A stretch of 64,000 nt of DNA, taken from positions 1,116,001 to 1,180,000 of the forward strand of contig NZ_BIFS01000001.1 of the NCBI RefSeq assembly GCF_003967555.1. The letters run 5' to 3'. Made by a program: the position numbers and the translations under genes. Under the pieces are notes generated by a model. That model saw nothing but the letters and a program-made list of their open reading frames with translations. It was not told where the DNA came from and did no database searches. The stretch is from Dictyobacter kobayashii. Lineage in GTDB: Bacteria; Chloroflexota; Ktedonobacteria; Ktedonobacterales; Ktedonobacteraceae. This document shows positions 46,704 to 56,290 of this stretch, one piece after another (the first letter of the stretch is position 1; each line of letters begins with the position of its first letter).

Positions 46704-47335
46704 TCAATCCCACCCGCCGTTTTACTTGTGCTAAGATTCTGGGTAGGGCGCCTATCTATCTGTATATGCGCGTTAACCATCATTTTTAAAATATGGACCA
46801 GGATGCGCGAACAAAGACCATATAGCACAATTGCCAGGAGCGTGTAAGGCTCAACCCGTGTAAAAAGAGCCTGGTGTAATGGGGGAAGTAGTAATTGGAT
46901 GGGCAGTAGCGCAACGTTGCTACTTCCATACACCACATCCACCCATCCATATCCTGGTGCCAAATTCCATATTTTGCAGACAAAGCGCGCGAGGAGGAGC
47001 AGTTGGAGGCCAACAAAACACAGGCCTACTTCTAACGGGAGTAGACGCAGTGGAAGAGCCATCAGAGCTGGCATTATTTTCCAGCGCCATCCTGTATAAA
47101 CTGGCTCTCCTTTCGGCTGCTCTACCAGGACAGGAACATTATCTACCGACGGCGGCAATGTGGGGTAGATGGTGTGGTTTGTGGCATGAGGAGCCGGGAT
47201 AGTATCATAGGCACCGAAAGGATTTGGTACAGGAGGGAACGCAGAACCCGGTATCCCAGGTCGGGATACTGGTTCCGTAGGCTGATCGTGTTCGTCAACC
47301 TCAGGCAGTTTCTTCTTTAATGTCCAGATTCCCAT
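46700..47335 (-). CDS. YggT-like membrane protein with Pro-rich N-terminus
   Basis: A 211-residue protein. The first 70 residues are Pro-rich and soluble (VSRPGIPGSAFPPVPNPFG). Then four hydrophobic helices, including LLLLARFVCKIWNLAPGYGW and VEPYTLLAIVLYGLCSRIL (cut to short pieces), matching the YggT pattern (RF-I, then P...P...D). YggT proteins support membrane or division functions. The coding end overlaps the BFN gene end by four bases on the opposite strand. Confidence 0.6.
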   Translation of the reverse strand: MGIWTLKKKLPEVDEHDQPTEPVSRPGIPGSAFPPVPNPFGAYDTIPAPHATNHTIYPTLPPSVDNVPVLVEQPKGEPVYTGWRWKIMPALMALPLRLLPLEVGLCFVGLQLLLLARFVCKIWNLAPGYGWVDVVYGSSNVALLPIQLLLPPLHQALFTRVEPYTLLAIVLYGLCSRILVHILKMMVNAHIQIDRRPTQNLSTSKTAGGID

Positions 47336-47391
47336 ACGTATGTAGCTCCTCTAGTAACCCGCTATGACTTCTAACAGCCCGCTATAACATA

Positions 47392-48720
47392 TTAGTTATT
47401 ATATCTCCCGAGCACGTCAGCATATGTTTCACGTCGTTCCATGACATCTATCCGTTCTTCATCAATCATAATTACGGCCGGACGTGGAACAAGGTTATAG
47501 TTACTGGCCATGGGTAGACAATAGGCACCCGCCGTAGGTAAGCAGATTAGATCACCTTCCTGTAAAGTGGGTAAGACAACCTGGTCGATCAACATATCGC
47601 CTGACTCACAATAGCGACCTGAGAGGCAATAGGTCTGCTCGGCTGGTTTCAGTAGATGCTCCGGTGCCAGGGCGGTATACAGGGAACCATAGAGGGCTGG
47701 CCGAATATTATCAGCCATGCCACCATCAACAAATAGATAGTTTACGCCCCCCGGAGTCGATTTGGTGGCTCCAATACGATAAATCGCCAGTCCTGCGCGC
47801 GCGATAATCGAGCGGCCAGGCTCCAATACCAGGGTCGGCATCTCCGCGGGCAGGCGCGGCTGTAGGAGTTCAACGGTACGTTGCAAGGCCCGGGCAAGCA
47901 TGGCAATCTCAGGCATCGCACGAGCTTCAACGGTTTCAATTCCCCAGCCACCACCAGGGCTGACTTCTTCAGGCCACCAGCCAGTCTCTTGATGAATCTC
48001 ACAGGCTAAGGTCAGCAAGCGTTCGATACATTCTTCATAAGGACGCGTCTCGCGCAAAAGGGTCCCGCTATGGGCATGGATACCTACCAGTTCCAATTGA
48101 TCATCTTGCAGGATACGCAAGAGGGCGGCCCGAGCCTCACCAGAACTGAGGGGAAAACCAAACTTGGCCGAGGCATGACCGGTCTGCAAGTATTTATGTG
48201 TATCTGTATCTATATCAGGTGCCACCCGTACCAGTACGGCCGGGCGCATTCCGGTCTCCCGTGCAAGGCGCGTCAAACGCTCTAACTCACTCCAATTATC
48301 CAGTACGATACGCCCCACACCCAATTCCAGTGCCAGGCGTAGCTCAGCTTCTGATTTATTGTTACCATGAAATGAAACACGTTCCATCGGAAAAGCGACG
48401 CGCTGCGCCACCAGCATCTCACCACCTGAAACAACATCCAGACCCAGATCCTGCTCAGCTAACAATCGCGCCAGCATTGGTGAAATGTAGGCCTTGGAGG
48501 CATAGAGGATACGCACTGTGGATGCATTATAATAAGTAGAAAAAGCCTGCTTGTAATGGGTGCACGCATTGATAATCGTCGCTCGATCAAAAATATACAG
48601 GGGAGTACCATAACTGCGCGCCAACTCGCTCAGGTTCCTTCCCGCGATCAACAACTCTCCCTGCGCAGAAATAGTAGCCGTATCAGGGAGTAGTTCAGTA
48701 GCGAGTAGATGCGATGACAT
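47392..48720 (-). CDS. lysA: Diaminopimelate decarboxylase
   Basis: A 442-residue PLP enzyme. ATG 48720 is chosen with AAAGGT upstream; an in-frame ATG at 48738 is an alternative. Fold-type III decarboxylase motifs: YASKAYISP (PLP Lys), FHGNNKS, HAHSGTLL (His), PGGGWGIE (phosphate-binding), EPGRSIIARAG, and C-terminal GRYCESGDM (Cys-Glu-Ser). It removes CO2 from meso-diaminopimelate to make lysine, last step of the pathway. It is divergent from gltX, sharing a 120-base promoter region. Confidence 0.95.
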   Translation of the reverse strand: MSSHLLATELLPDTATISAQGELLIAGRNLSELARSYGTPLYIFDRATIINACTHYKQAFSTYYNASTVRILYASKAYISPMLARLLAEQDLGLDVVSGGEMLVAQRVAFPMERVSFHGNNKSEAELRLALELGVGRIVLDNWSELERLTRLARETGMRPAVLVRVAPDIDTDTHKYLQTGHASAKFGFPLSSGEARAALLRILQDDQLELVGIHAHSGTLLRETRPYEECIERLLTLACEIHQETGWWPEEVSPGGGWGIETVEARAMPEIAMLARALQRTVELLQPRLPAEMPTLVLEPGRSIIARAGLAIYRIGATKSTPGGVNYLFVDGGMADNIRPALYGSLYTALAPEHLLKPAEQTYCLSGRYCESGDMLIDQVVLPTLQEGDLICLPTAGAYCLPMASNYNLVPRPAVIMIDEERIDVMERRETYADVLGRYNN

Positions 48721-48839
48721 AAACGACAAACCTTTCATCCGGGATAACGATAGGATATGGGATGCTACCCAGCACAGTTATGCTATGTTACAATAGATCG
48801 GAGATGTAGTAAAGAAGTTGAAGGAGAACCATTCTTCGT

Positions 48840-50363
48840 ATGACACAAATTGACAACCGTACACAGGGGCAACTACAGCCGGAGCCAACCACAACTCCTC
48901 GGCTGCGTTTCGCACCTAGCCCTACCGGATTTCTACACATTGGTGCATTTCGCACCGCCCTTTTTAGCTGGCTTTTTGCCCGCCATAGTGGTGGCAAGTT
49001 TATCCTGCGCATTGAAGATACAGACCTGGCACGCACGGTAGAAGGAGCGGTTGAAGATTTTACCAACGGGCTGGAATGGTTGGGGATGGACGTTGATGAG
49101 GGTCCAACTATTGGCGGACCCTTTGGCCCATATTATCAGGTACAACGGAAAGCACTCTATCAGCAGTATGCCAGCCAGTTACTCGAGTCGGGACAGGCCT
49201 ACCGTTGCTATTGCACACCTGAGCGCCTGGATGAGATGCGCAAAGAGCAGATTGCCAATAAGTTGCCTCCCCGCTATGATCGGCGTTGTCGCTATCTGAC
49301 AGCTGAGGAGCGCGCGGCGCACGAGGCAGCGGGCGAGACCTGGACTGTGCGTTTCGCCATGCCATTAGAGGGCCAGACGGTCGTGCATGATATGCTACAT
49401 GGCGATATGGTGTTTAAGAATACTGATCTGGATGATACCGTTATTCTGAAAACCAATGGCCTGGCACCCTATCACCTGGCTCACCTGGTTGATGATCATT
49501 TGATGGGAATTACCCATGTGTTACGTGGTGAAGAGTGGATCTCGAGCGCCCCTCGTCACGTACAGATCTATCAGGCTCTAGGCTGGGAGCCACCCCTGTT
49601 CTATCATGTACCTAATGTATTGGGTAAAGATAAAAAGAAACTGAGCAAACGCCGTAACGCACCATCGTGGTCGGACTATAAAAAAGAAGGCTACCTGCCA
49701 GAGGCCGTCTTTAACTTTCTGGCCTTATTGGGTTGGGCCTATGACGATCAGACTGAACTCTTCACTAGAGAAGAATTGATCAAAGCCTTTACCCTGGAGA
49801 AAATTGGCATCTCGTCGGGTATCTACGATCCCGAAAAATTGCTCTGGATGAATGGTGTCTATATTCGTAAGCTGAGCCTGCAAGAGCTGGTAGAGCGGAC
49901 ACTTCCGTATATGGAGCGTCCAGAGGCCGAAGGTGGACTACCCGATAGCGTACAGCGTCCTCTGGATCGTGAGTATACAACGCGTGTGCTGGCCCTGGAA
50001 CATGAGCGCCTGAAAACATTAGGCGAGGCCTCCTATGTAGTTTCTTTCTTCTATGAGAAAGAGATCGATTACGGGCTGGACATCCTGATCCAGAAAAAGA
50101 TGGATGCTGTTAGTACCCACGCAGCCCTGGTAGAGACACGTGACCTGTTAAACAGTCTGGATACCTGGGAGCACACCGTCCTGGAGGAAAAGTTGCGTGA
50201 ACTGGTCACCAAACTAGGACTCAAAGCCGGACAGCTCTTTGGTACGATCCGTACCGCTGTCAGCGGTCGCACAGCCACTCCCCCATTGTTTGAAATGATG
50301 GAGGTCCTTGGCCGTGAGGTCTGTATGAAACGTATCGACCAGGCCATTGCCAAAGTGGCATAG
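48840..50363 (+). CDS. gltX: Glutamyl-tRNA synthetase
   Basis: A 507-residue class I synthetase; ATG 48840 has AAGGAG upstream. The signature FAPSPTGFLHIGAFRTALF carries HIGA in place of HIGH/HVGG (33-36). LRIEDTD, HLVDDHLMGITHVLRGEEW (cut to MGITHVLRGEEW) and the KMSKS-type loop KKLSKRRNA follow. The C-terminal anticodon-binding domain is complete (ending with RIDQAIAKVA). It charges tRNA-Glu; whether it also charges tRNA-Gln (non-discriminating) cannot be told from the sequence. Confidence 0.95.
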   Translation: MTQIDNRTQGQLQPEPTTTPRLRFAPSPTGFLHIGAFRTALFSWLFARHSGGKFILRIEDTDLARTVEGAVEDFTNGLEWLGMDVDEGPTIGGPFGPYYQVQRKALYQQYASQLLESGQAYRCYCTPERLDEMRKEQIANKLPPRYDRRCRYLTAEERAAHEAAGETWTVRFAMPLEGQTVVHDMLHGDMVFKNTDLDDTVILKTNGLAPYHLAHLVDDHLMGITHVLRGEEWISSAPRHVQIYQALGWEPPLFYHVPNVLGKDKKKLSKRRNAPSWSDYKKEGYLPEAVFNFLALLGWAYDDQTELFTREELIKAFTLEKIGISSGIYDPEKLLWMNGVYIRKLSLQELVERTLPYMERPEAEGGLPDSVQRPLDREYTTRVLALEHERLKTLGEASYVVSFFYEKEIDYGLDILIQKKMDAVSTHAALVETRDLLNSLDTWEHTVLEEKLRELVTKLGLKAGQLFGTIRTAVSGRTATPPLFEMMEVLGREVCMKRIDQAIAKVA

Positions 50364-50440
50364 CTAACCAGAAACACTTACAAAGCGGGGCACTCATCAT
50401 GGGTGCCCCAACTAATCTTCTACATAGTCTTTGAAAGTGT

Positions 50441-50492
50441 CAGACATCATCAGTGCTCATAAAATTCAGACATCATCAGTGCTCATAAAATT
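50441..50492. repeat. 26-bp tandem direct repeat
   Basis: CAGACATCATCAGTGCTCAT AAAATT occurs twice in tandem, identical (50441-50466 and 50467-50492), downstream of gltX. It leads directly into the hairpin at 50492-50550. Confidence 0.8.
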
Positions 50493-50550
50493 TTTATGTG
50501 TGTGTTGCCACAAGTTCGCAGTGTGAACTTGTGGCAACATACACATAAAA
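50492..50550. terminator. 26-bp hairpin downstream of gltX
   Basis: Arms 50492-50517 and 50525-50550 pair with one G-T wobble around seven bases and the structure ends in AAAA/TTTT. It is the probable gltX terminator. Confidence 0.8.
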
Positions 50551-50590
50551 CAGCTCGGGCGCGTCAGCGCACGTCCGCAAGAGAGCAACC

Positions 50591-50614
50591 CGACTCCCAT
50601 AACCATGGGAGTCG
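50591..50614 (+). other. 10-bp hairpin in leader of next gene
   Basis: CGACTCCCAT and ATGGGAGTCG enclose AACC, about 30 bases before ATG 50646. It could be a leader structure. No regulator is known. Confidence 0.4.
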
Positions 50615-50645
50615 AAACGCCCTCTTATAAGATTTGAGGACTTTA

Positions 50646-51302
50646 ATGATTAACAAAGATTATATCCTCCGCCTGGCGGAACAGATCGGCTACGAATTAT
50701 CTATCCTGGTCGGGTTGCGCAAACGTAATCGCTATCAAGACGAGCTACTAACCATTGACAACCTCCTGCTGAAATATACAGGTATGACCTCACGCTTCAT
50801 CAATTCCCTCTCTGACGAACTACTACTACAAAGTTTGTCGCCCTTAGGCAAAATGAATGTAGATGCTGGCTTATGGATCGCCTCGCTGCTTAAAGAAGAG
50901 GGTGAAGCCTATGAGGGACTCGATAATAGTAACGAAAGTTATTATCGCTATACTAAATCGCTCTATCTGTTCCTCGAATTGCTCTATCAAGAGCATGTAG
51001 CCTCAGATTCAGGGCTCTACGAGGAAGCGAACCAGTTAATCGAGAAACTATCTGGCTACGAATTACCTGCCCATATAACGCAAAAATTGTTTCGCTACTA
51101 TGAGCAGAGGGGTATGTATGCCCAAGCAGAGAACACGCTCTTCGATGCACTGGAAAAACAGTCTTCACCGGCGCTCCTAGAAGCGGGACGTGAATTTTAT
51201 CAACGCTTGCTAAAGAAAAGTAGCACCGATCTCCAGCTAGGCAATTTTTCGCGTGAGGAGGCACAGGAAGGTATCGAACAAATACAACAGTTTGAGAGCT
51301 AA
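50646..51302 (+). CDS. DUF6483-like helical protein
   Basis: A 218-residue all-helical protein; ATG 50646 has GAGGAC upstream. Starts with INKDYILRLAEQIG and continues with repeated helix pairs resembling tetratricopeptide/HEAT-type solenoids (for example LPAHITQKLFRYYEQRGMYAQAE, cut to LFRYYEQRGMYAQAE). This fits a family found in Firmicutes and Chloroflexota of unknown function (DUF6483). No catalytic motif is seen. Confidence 0.55.
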   Translation: MINKDYILRLAEQIGYELSILVGLRKRNRYQDELLTIDNLLLKYTGMTSRFINSLSDELLLQSLSPLGKMNVDAGLWIASLLKEEGEAYEGLDNSNESYYRYTKSLYLFLELLYQEHVASDSGLYEEANQLIEKLSGYELPAHITQKLFRYYEQRGMYAQAENTLFDALEKQSSPALLEAGREFYQRLLKKSSTDLQLGNFSREEAQEGIEQIQQFES

Positions 51303-51469
51303 TCCGCATCCAGGGCCTTTGACCTATCCCCTGGACAAATAACGCCTCCATTGTTTACACTTACTTAACATCTATTAACAATCCCTTAATCAACAACAAT
51401 AGAAAGTTTGTGTAACCAATGGCATCAACCCATGCAAATACTGTCTTTTTGCCCAGGAGAGGTAAGAGT

Positions 51470-52108
51470 GTGTCTTCAGAAAAATCATCGCAACTTGTAT
51501 ACTCTACAGTAGCCAACACATGGCGCTGGATGTGGCCTGATATTCTTATGCGCATCATTCCCATGAGCCTGGTACCACTTGGCTATATCGCCATTTTTCA
51601 TCTGCCGCTTGATTTTTTGGGATTGACCTTGACCAATATACCACTGCATCTCATAATTGGACTTCTGGTGGGTATCGGTATGGCGGTGTTTGCGGCTACC
51701 TATCGTATGTTTATTGTTGGACCCTGGTTCCGCAAGCCAACCTTCAGTGATCAATGCATCCAGACAATCTTTTATCTCTTTATCAATGGACCAGTTGAAG
51801 AACTTTTCTTCCGTGGTTTTATGCTAGCGGCTGTCGCACAATGGACCCATTCTCTCTTCCTGGGCTGGTTGGTCAGTACCGTGGTTTATACACTCTACCA
51901 TCGACTGGGCAAATGGAACTGGCGTAGTGTCGGTGGAGTCGGCCTGGCAGGCCTGGTCTTTAGCCTGGTCTACCTCGCATTACCCGGTCCTCATTCACTC
52001 TTAGCAGTAATCATTGTGCATGGTTTTACAACCAGTGGATTCCTTAGCTGGGGGGATGAAGTACTCTATCAGAGATGGAAGCGCAGGCAGGAAAAAACAG
52101 CATTATAA
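51470..52108 (+). CDS. CPBP (Abi) intramembrane protease
   Basis: A 212-residue membrane protein. GTG 51470 has AGGAGAGGT upstream; the earlier ATG 51419 has no such site. Motifs: INGPVEELFFRGFML (EExxxR) and VYTLYHRLGKW (His region), then IIVHGFTTSGFLSW (second His). About six helices. This family contains prenyl-protein proteases (Rce1-like) and bacteriocin-immunity proteins. It is the third CPBP gene in the window. No partner gene. Confidence 0.85.
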   Translation: MSSEKSSQLVYSTVANTWRWMWPDILMRIIPMSLVPLGYIAIFHLPLDFLGLTLTNIPLHLIIGLLVGIGMAVFAATYRMFIVGPWFRKPTFSDQCIQTIFYLFINGPVEELFFRGFMLAAVAQWTHSLFLGWLVSTVVYTLYHRLGKWNWRSVGGVGLAGLVFSLVYLALPGPHSLLAVIIVHGFTTSGFLSWGDEVLYQRWKRRQEKTAL

Positions 52109-52460
52109 TAGTTAATAAACATTCAATCTGTGACGAATTTGAGAGCCAAAACGTATTGATTGTAGGAATAAACATCTAAAGCCATCCTTAGCCAGCTACC
52201 CAACTGGATGAGTTGCGAAAAAGTCAGCAACGCAAGCAATGTTTACTGCCGTATGCTGAAGTATTGCCCTGAACCCAAAGAAGACGTGCAGGGGAACCAT
52301 TATCCATGGGTGGGAATGTGTACGTAAAAGCACGTAGCAGCAAGGCAGCAACGGGACTACACCCTTTGTGCTATGCTTGTTACCAACCTATGTACGGTTC
52401 GTCTACCCATTAGGTACAAGATATCTATGAAAAGATATTATCTATGTCTGGAGGTTCTCA
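52109..52460. other. Intergenic region without recognised feature
   Basis: About 350 bases, no gene. It is GC-richer than the flanking promoters near 52270-52360. Searched by eye for riboswitch cores and tRNA-like folds without success. GGAGGT just before TTG 52461 serves the epimerase gene. Confidence 0.4.
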
Positions 52461-53411
52461 TTGAAAATCCTAGTTACTGGTGGAGCAGGCTTTATTGGCT
52501 CCAATCTCTGCGCACGCTTACTTGACGAAGGACATACTGTTTTTTGCGTTGATAATTTTATTACTGGCTCAATTGAAAATATTCAAGCATTCATTGATCA
52601 TCCTAATTTCACATTCCTGCAGCACGATGTGACGCAGCCATTTGAAAATGATGCCGAAGTTATCTTTCACCTGGCCAGCCCTGCCAGCCCGGTAGGCTAT
52701 CTGGAACATCCCATCGAGACCATCCTGGTCAATAGCACCGGCACGCATCGTATGCTTGAACTGGCCCGCAAAAATAATGCACGCTTCCTGATCTCTTCGA
52801 CCTCTGAAATCTATGGAGATCCCCTGGTTCATCCACAGCGCGAAGACTACTGGGGCAATGTTAATCCAATCGGTCCACGGGCTTGCTATGATGAGAGCAA
52901 ACGCCTGGGTGAGACCCTGGTAATGGAATACTATCGGCAGTATCAGGCCAATGTACGTATCGTACGTATCTTCAATACATACGGCCCCAATAGCGCCATT
53001 GAAGATGGTCGCATGATCCCGAATTTCATTACACAGGCCCTGAAAAATGCGCCGATCACTATTTATGGCGATGGCAATAAGACTCGCAGCATCACCTATG
53101 TCAGTGACCTGGTTGATGGCCTGATGCGCGCAATGTTCAGCCCCAATACCGCGGGTGAAGTATTCAACCTGGGAAGCTCTGAAGAGCATACAGTGCTAGA
53201 ATATGCGCAGATGATTATCCGTCTCTGCAATTCTTCCTCTGAAATTCTCTTTGAGACCAGTCGCGTTGATGATCCTGAGCGCCGCCGCGCGAATGCAAGC
53301 AAAGCCCAGGAGATTCTGGGATGGCAACGCAAGGTCAGCATGGAAGATGGTTTGCGCCAGACCATTGAATGGTTTAGCAAGCGAATTGCTCAGTATTCAA
53401 CTGTTTCCTAA
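52461..53411 (+). CDS. NAD-dependent sugar-nucleotide epimerase/dehydratase (UXS-like)
   Basis: A 316-residue short-chain-dehydrogenase protein, TTG start with ideal GGAGGTTCTCA. NAD loop GGAGFIGSN (residues 7-15). The Tyr-Lys pair is ACYDESKRLGET. The substrate region has IFNTYGPNSAIEDGRMIPNF, typical of UDP-glucuronate decarboxylase (UXS) rather than GalE; the C-terminus is EILGWQRKVSMEDGL. It makes UDP-xylose or a related sugar nucleotide for glycans. The exact product is inferred. Confidence 0.85.
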   Translation: MKILVTGGAGFIGSNLCARLLDEGHTVFCVDNFITGSIENIQAFIDHPNFTFLQHDVTQPFENDAEVIFHLASPASPVGYLEHPIETILVNSTGTHRMLELARKNNARFLISSTSEIYGDPLVHPQREDYWGNVNPIGPRACYDESKRLGETLVMEYYRQYQANVRIVRIFNTYGPNSAIEDGRMIPNFITQALKNAPITIYGDGNKTRSITYVSDLVDGLMRAMFSPNTAGEVFNLGSSEEHTVLEYAQMIIRLCNSSSEILFETSRVDDPERRRANASKAQEILGWQRKVSMEDGLRQTIEWFSKRIAQYSTVS

Positions 53412-53962
53412 ATGCGTATCCCCATTTGGCTGTTTCAGCCAGAAATGTGATAGTGGATATGAAGATTTACGGAGCTGGAATAGTAGAGCGTGTGGGGCGT
53501 GTATGGCAACAGGCACTATGGTCACATCAGCCTGAAACAACAACGCACTTTGTTGTTTGTAACCCAGGGTGTATGATCGCTGCACTTATTTGTTTATCTA
53601 TTCTCTTACATATATGGCATAGGTATATATATTACACGCCCTCCCTGTCTGATGGTGCCAATGGCGACACCAGAAGGGCATGCTACATTTCCACTCCGCG
53701 ACTCCCTGACAAGACATATAGAGATGCGCTCGTACGCAGCTCTATATTTTCCCGCACCCGGCGTCAGTCCCTTGTCCCCTTACCTCCCTCCAGGCATATA
53801 GATATGGAGGACCAGAAGTTCCAAAACCGTTTTTTAGGCCGTGCAGTATACTGGGTAGAGATAGAGCATATATTCAGCTAACCAGTATCTGCGCTGCCTG
53901 ATGCAGGCCTGTACAGTGAATGTAATGCGTATCTGTAAAGTCCAAACAACGTGGAGGATGTC
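53412..53962. other. Intergenic region, possible weak ORF rejected
   Basis: About 550 bases. An open frame from 53426 to 53881 has no ribosome-binding site and low-complexity content, so I do not call it. The region ends in GGAGGATGTC ahead of the TTG of the next gene. Confidence 0.35.
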
Positions 53963-55141
53963 TTGGTTCATGATAATGATGAGGCCCGGCGTGCAAGCCA
54001 GATTGCCATAGATAGTGAGAATAAAGCGCAGCCAACGGATGGAAGTTCAGACAAAAATAGTCCCCCTCCCAACGAAGCCAGCATAGAAGAGGAACAGACT
54101 CAAATTGCGGAGATTACGCCCGATCAACTCGCGCTGGGCAAACGCCTTTTGAACTGGCGCACATTGGTGCCGCTGGCGCTGGTTATCATTGCCCTGGTCG
54201 TTGTAGCGCTCAAAGCAAATATCAATCCCCAAAAAACCTGGGCCGCCATCAGGCATGCCAACCTCTTCTTCTTCCTGGCCGCCTTTGCCATCTATTATCT
54301 CTCCTTTGGCCTGCGCGCATTGCGCTGGAAACTGTTGCTGGAGAACGTCGGCTTTAAAGCTGAGAATGGGATTCATTTGCCTCGCCTGCGAAAATTGGTG
54401 GAGATTGTCTACATTTCGTTCTTTGCTAATGTGGTGGTGCCTGCTAAATTAGGAGATCTGTATCGTGCCTACCTGTTACGCCAGGAGATCAATGTCTCAA
54501 CCACGCGCAGCTTTGGCACGGTGCTGGCCGAACGGCTCCTGGACTTGATTGTATTGCTGATGCTGTTCATCCCTGCCATCCTTATCAGCCTTCATCAAAA
54601 TATGCCACCACAGCTTGCCCTGGGGATGCAGATTCTCCTGGTGGGTGTGGTAGTCGGTATCGCAGGATTGTTTATCTTGCGCCACGCCCGTGAGCCTATC
54701 GCTAAACTGGTACCAGCACGCTTCCGTGAACAATACTATCATTTCCAGGAGGGGACGCTGGGTTCATTTCGACGACTTCCTCAGCTGGCGGTCCTGACCA
54801 TTGGTGTCTGGGGCTGTGAAGCCCTGCGCTTTTTCTTCATCGCGCTGGCACTCCATCTGATTGATGGCAATATCACGCACATCCTGTCGGCATCGATCTT
54901 TATTGGACTGGGAGAGGCCCTGCTGACAGTTGTTCCCGCCACAGGCGGTGGTGTAGGACTGGTTGAAGGTGGCATGGCGGCGATGATCGCTTTGTTCTAT
55001 AAAGGTGCCGACCTGGTCAATCAGACGGCGGCGGCAATTTTACTCGATCGCATTATTACCCTGTTCAGTATCCTGATAATCGGCTTTATCGTTTTTATCA
55101 TTGCCTTTGGCAGAAAAGCGGCCCGCAAAAAAAATAAATAA
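53963..55141 (+). CDS. Lysylphosphatidylglycerol synthase-like transmembrane protein (UPF0104/YbhN)
   Basis: A 392-residue protein. TTG 53963 has GGAGGATG upstream; an in-frame GTG at 53951 is an alternative. About eight membrane helices of the LPG_synthase_TM family, with FGLRALRWKLLLEN, VVVPAKLGDLYRAYLL, FGTVLAERLLDLIVLL (short), and the C-terminal AIPATGGGVGLVEGGM-like VVPATGGGVGLVEGGM. Members flip lipids or serve as glycan carriers. The first 70 residues are polar and disordered. Confidence 0.8.
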   Translation: MVHDNDEARRASQIAIDSENKAQPTDGSSDKNSPPPNEASIEEEQTQIAEITPDQLALGKRLLNWRTLVPLALVIIALVVVALKANINPQKTWAAIRHANLFFFLAAFAIYYLSFGLRALRWKLLLENVGFKAENGIHLPRLRKLVEIVYISFFANVVVPAKLGDLYRAYLLRQEINVSTTRSFGTVLAERLLDLIVLLMLFIPAILISLHQNMPPQLALGMQILLVGVVVGIAGLFILRHAREPIAKLVPARFREQYYHFQEGTLGSFRRLPQLAVLTIGVWGCEALRFFFIALALHLIDGNITHILSASIFIGLGEALLTVVPATGGGVGLVEGGMAAMIALFYKGADLVNQTAAAILLDRIITLFSILIIGFIVFIIAFGRKAARKKNK

Positions 55142-55338
55142 GCCCAGGCTGGCAGACCCTGTCAAACGAGAGATAATGGGCCCTGGAACCAGGTTGAGGG
55201 TGTAGCAGTTCTGCGGGAACAACACCTTGACACAATGAAACACCTACACTATAATTTTGGCGCAGGTCCACGAAGTAGCTGGGGCATCTTAATGCTCTTG
55301 TCGCTACTTTTAAAACAGGCCATGAGAGGGGGGATCTG

Positions 55339-55521
55339 GTGTCGGAAGTAAGAATCGGCGATAACGAGATGTTTGAGACGGCTTTGAAACGCTTCAATCG
55401 CAAAATTCAGCAGGATGGTATCCTCGCTGAGGCACGCCGCCGCGAGCATTATGAAAAACCGAGCATAAAGCGTAAAAGAAAAGAAGCTGCACGACGACGT
55501 AAAACCGCTCGTAAAGGTTAG
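55339..55521 (+). CDS. rpsU: 30S ribosomal protein bS21
   Basis: A 60-residue basic protein with GAGAGGGGGG upstream of GTG 55339. It has the family's N-terminal [17 protein letters not shown], then [14 protein letters not shown], and ends in RRRKTARKG. bS21 joins the 30S subunit late and helps initiate translation. It leads the rpsU-ybeY-dgkA cluster common in Gram-positive and Chloroflexota genomes. Confidence 0.95.
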   Translation: MSEVRIGDNEMFETALKRFNRKIQQDGILAEARRREHYEKPSIKRKRKEAARRRKTARKG

Positions 55522-55568
55522 TTACTAACGACGCCTGCTTGTTGAGCCAATGCGACAGCAAGTTTCGC

Positions 55569-55617
55569 TTGAGAGATACCTTGAGGGAAGTGCTCGCTTA
55601 CCCCTCGTATCTCTCAA
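55569..55617. terminator. Imperfect hairpin between rpsU and ybeY
   Basis: TTGAGAGATAC (55569-55579) pairs with GTATCTCTCAA (55607-55617), with inner GAGGG/CCCTC. There is no strong T-tract, so it may be an attenuator or RNA end rather than a full terminator. Confidence 0.5.
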
Positions 55618-55718
55618 AAGAAGGTGCATCTAATCTACTTTTGAGCTTCTCTTTTTTTCAACTATCCTATCTTCTACACCCTCAATACTAGTGCTATTCT
55701 ATTTTGAGGATTTTTTTC

Positions 55719-56290
55719 ATGCAGGAACAGCCATCCATAGAACTATACGTCAATCTCAGTGACGAAGTACTCAATACCCAGGCAGAACAAACCCTGGCAG
55801 CTATTGACCTAAATAGTGTGGCTAACTATACACTACAGGCCGCCTCAATCACACAACCAGCCATGTTGACCTTACTGATTACTGATGATGCTGGCATCCA
55901 CGAAATGAACAAACAGTATCGCGACCAGGATAAAGCGACCGATGTGCTATCTTTCCCATTGCTGGAACAACCCATTGTAGAGGCACCAGCCGATCAGTTA
56001 TGGACTCCACAGGTAGAGGAGGGGGAACAGCAACAGAGGCTAATCCGATTTTTGTGACACCTCCTGGTATGATTACCAATCTTGGAGACATTGTGATTTC
56101 CTGGCCAACTATGCAGCGCCAGGCCCTGGAAGCCGGTCATGAAGCAAGCACAGAATTCATCTACCTTTTTTCCCATGGTATACTACACTTGATTGGTTAT
56201 GATGATCATACTGAAGCTGGCTATCAAGCAATGGTTACGATTCAACAAACAGTGCTACAAAAATTGGGACAAAAGGCGTATCGTTCATGA
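55719..56290 (+). CDS. ybeY: Endoribonuclease YbeY, frameshifted
   Basis: Starts at ATG 55719 with GAGGAT upstream. The first part has LLITDDAGIHEMNKQYRDQDKATDVLSFPL (shortened: MNKQYRDQDKATDVLSFPL), the second part GDIVISWPTMQRQA and the zinc motif FSHGILHLIGYDDH (HGxLHLxGYDH). The frame breaks at the GGGGG run at 56021-56025; a one-base change restores about 190 residues. YbeY is needed for 16S rRNA 3' processing and ribosome quality control and is nearly universal, so the break is more likely a sequencing error than a null mutation. Confidence 0.85.

Noticed and set aside
52200..52440. Possible riboswitch before the epimerase gene
   Set aside because: No conserved core of a known class could be matched by eye.
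53426..53881. 151-codon open frame downstream of the epimerase gene
   Set aside because: No ribosome-binding site or domain; looks like random open sequence.
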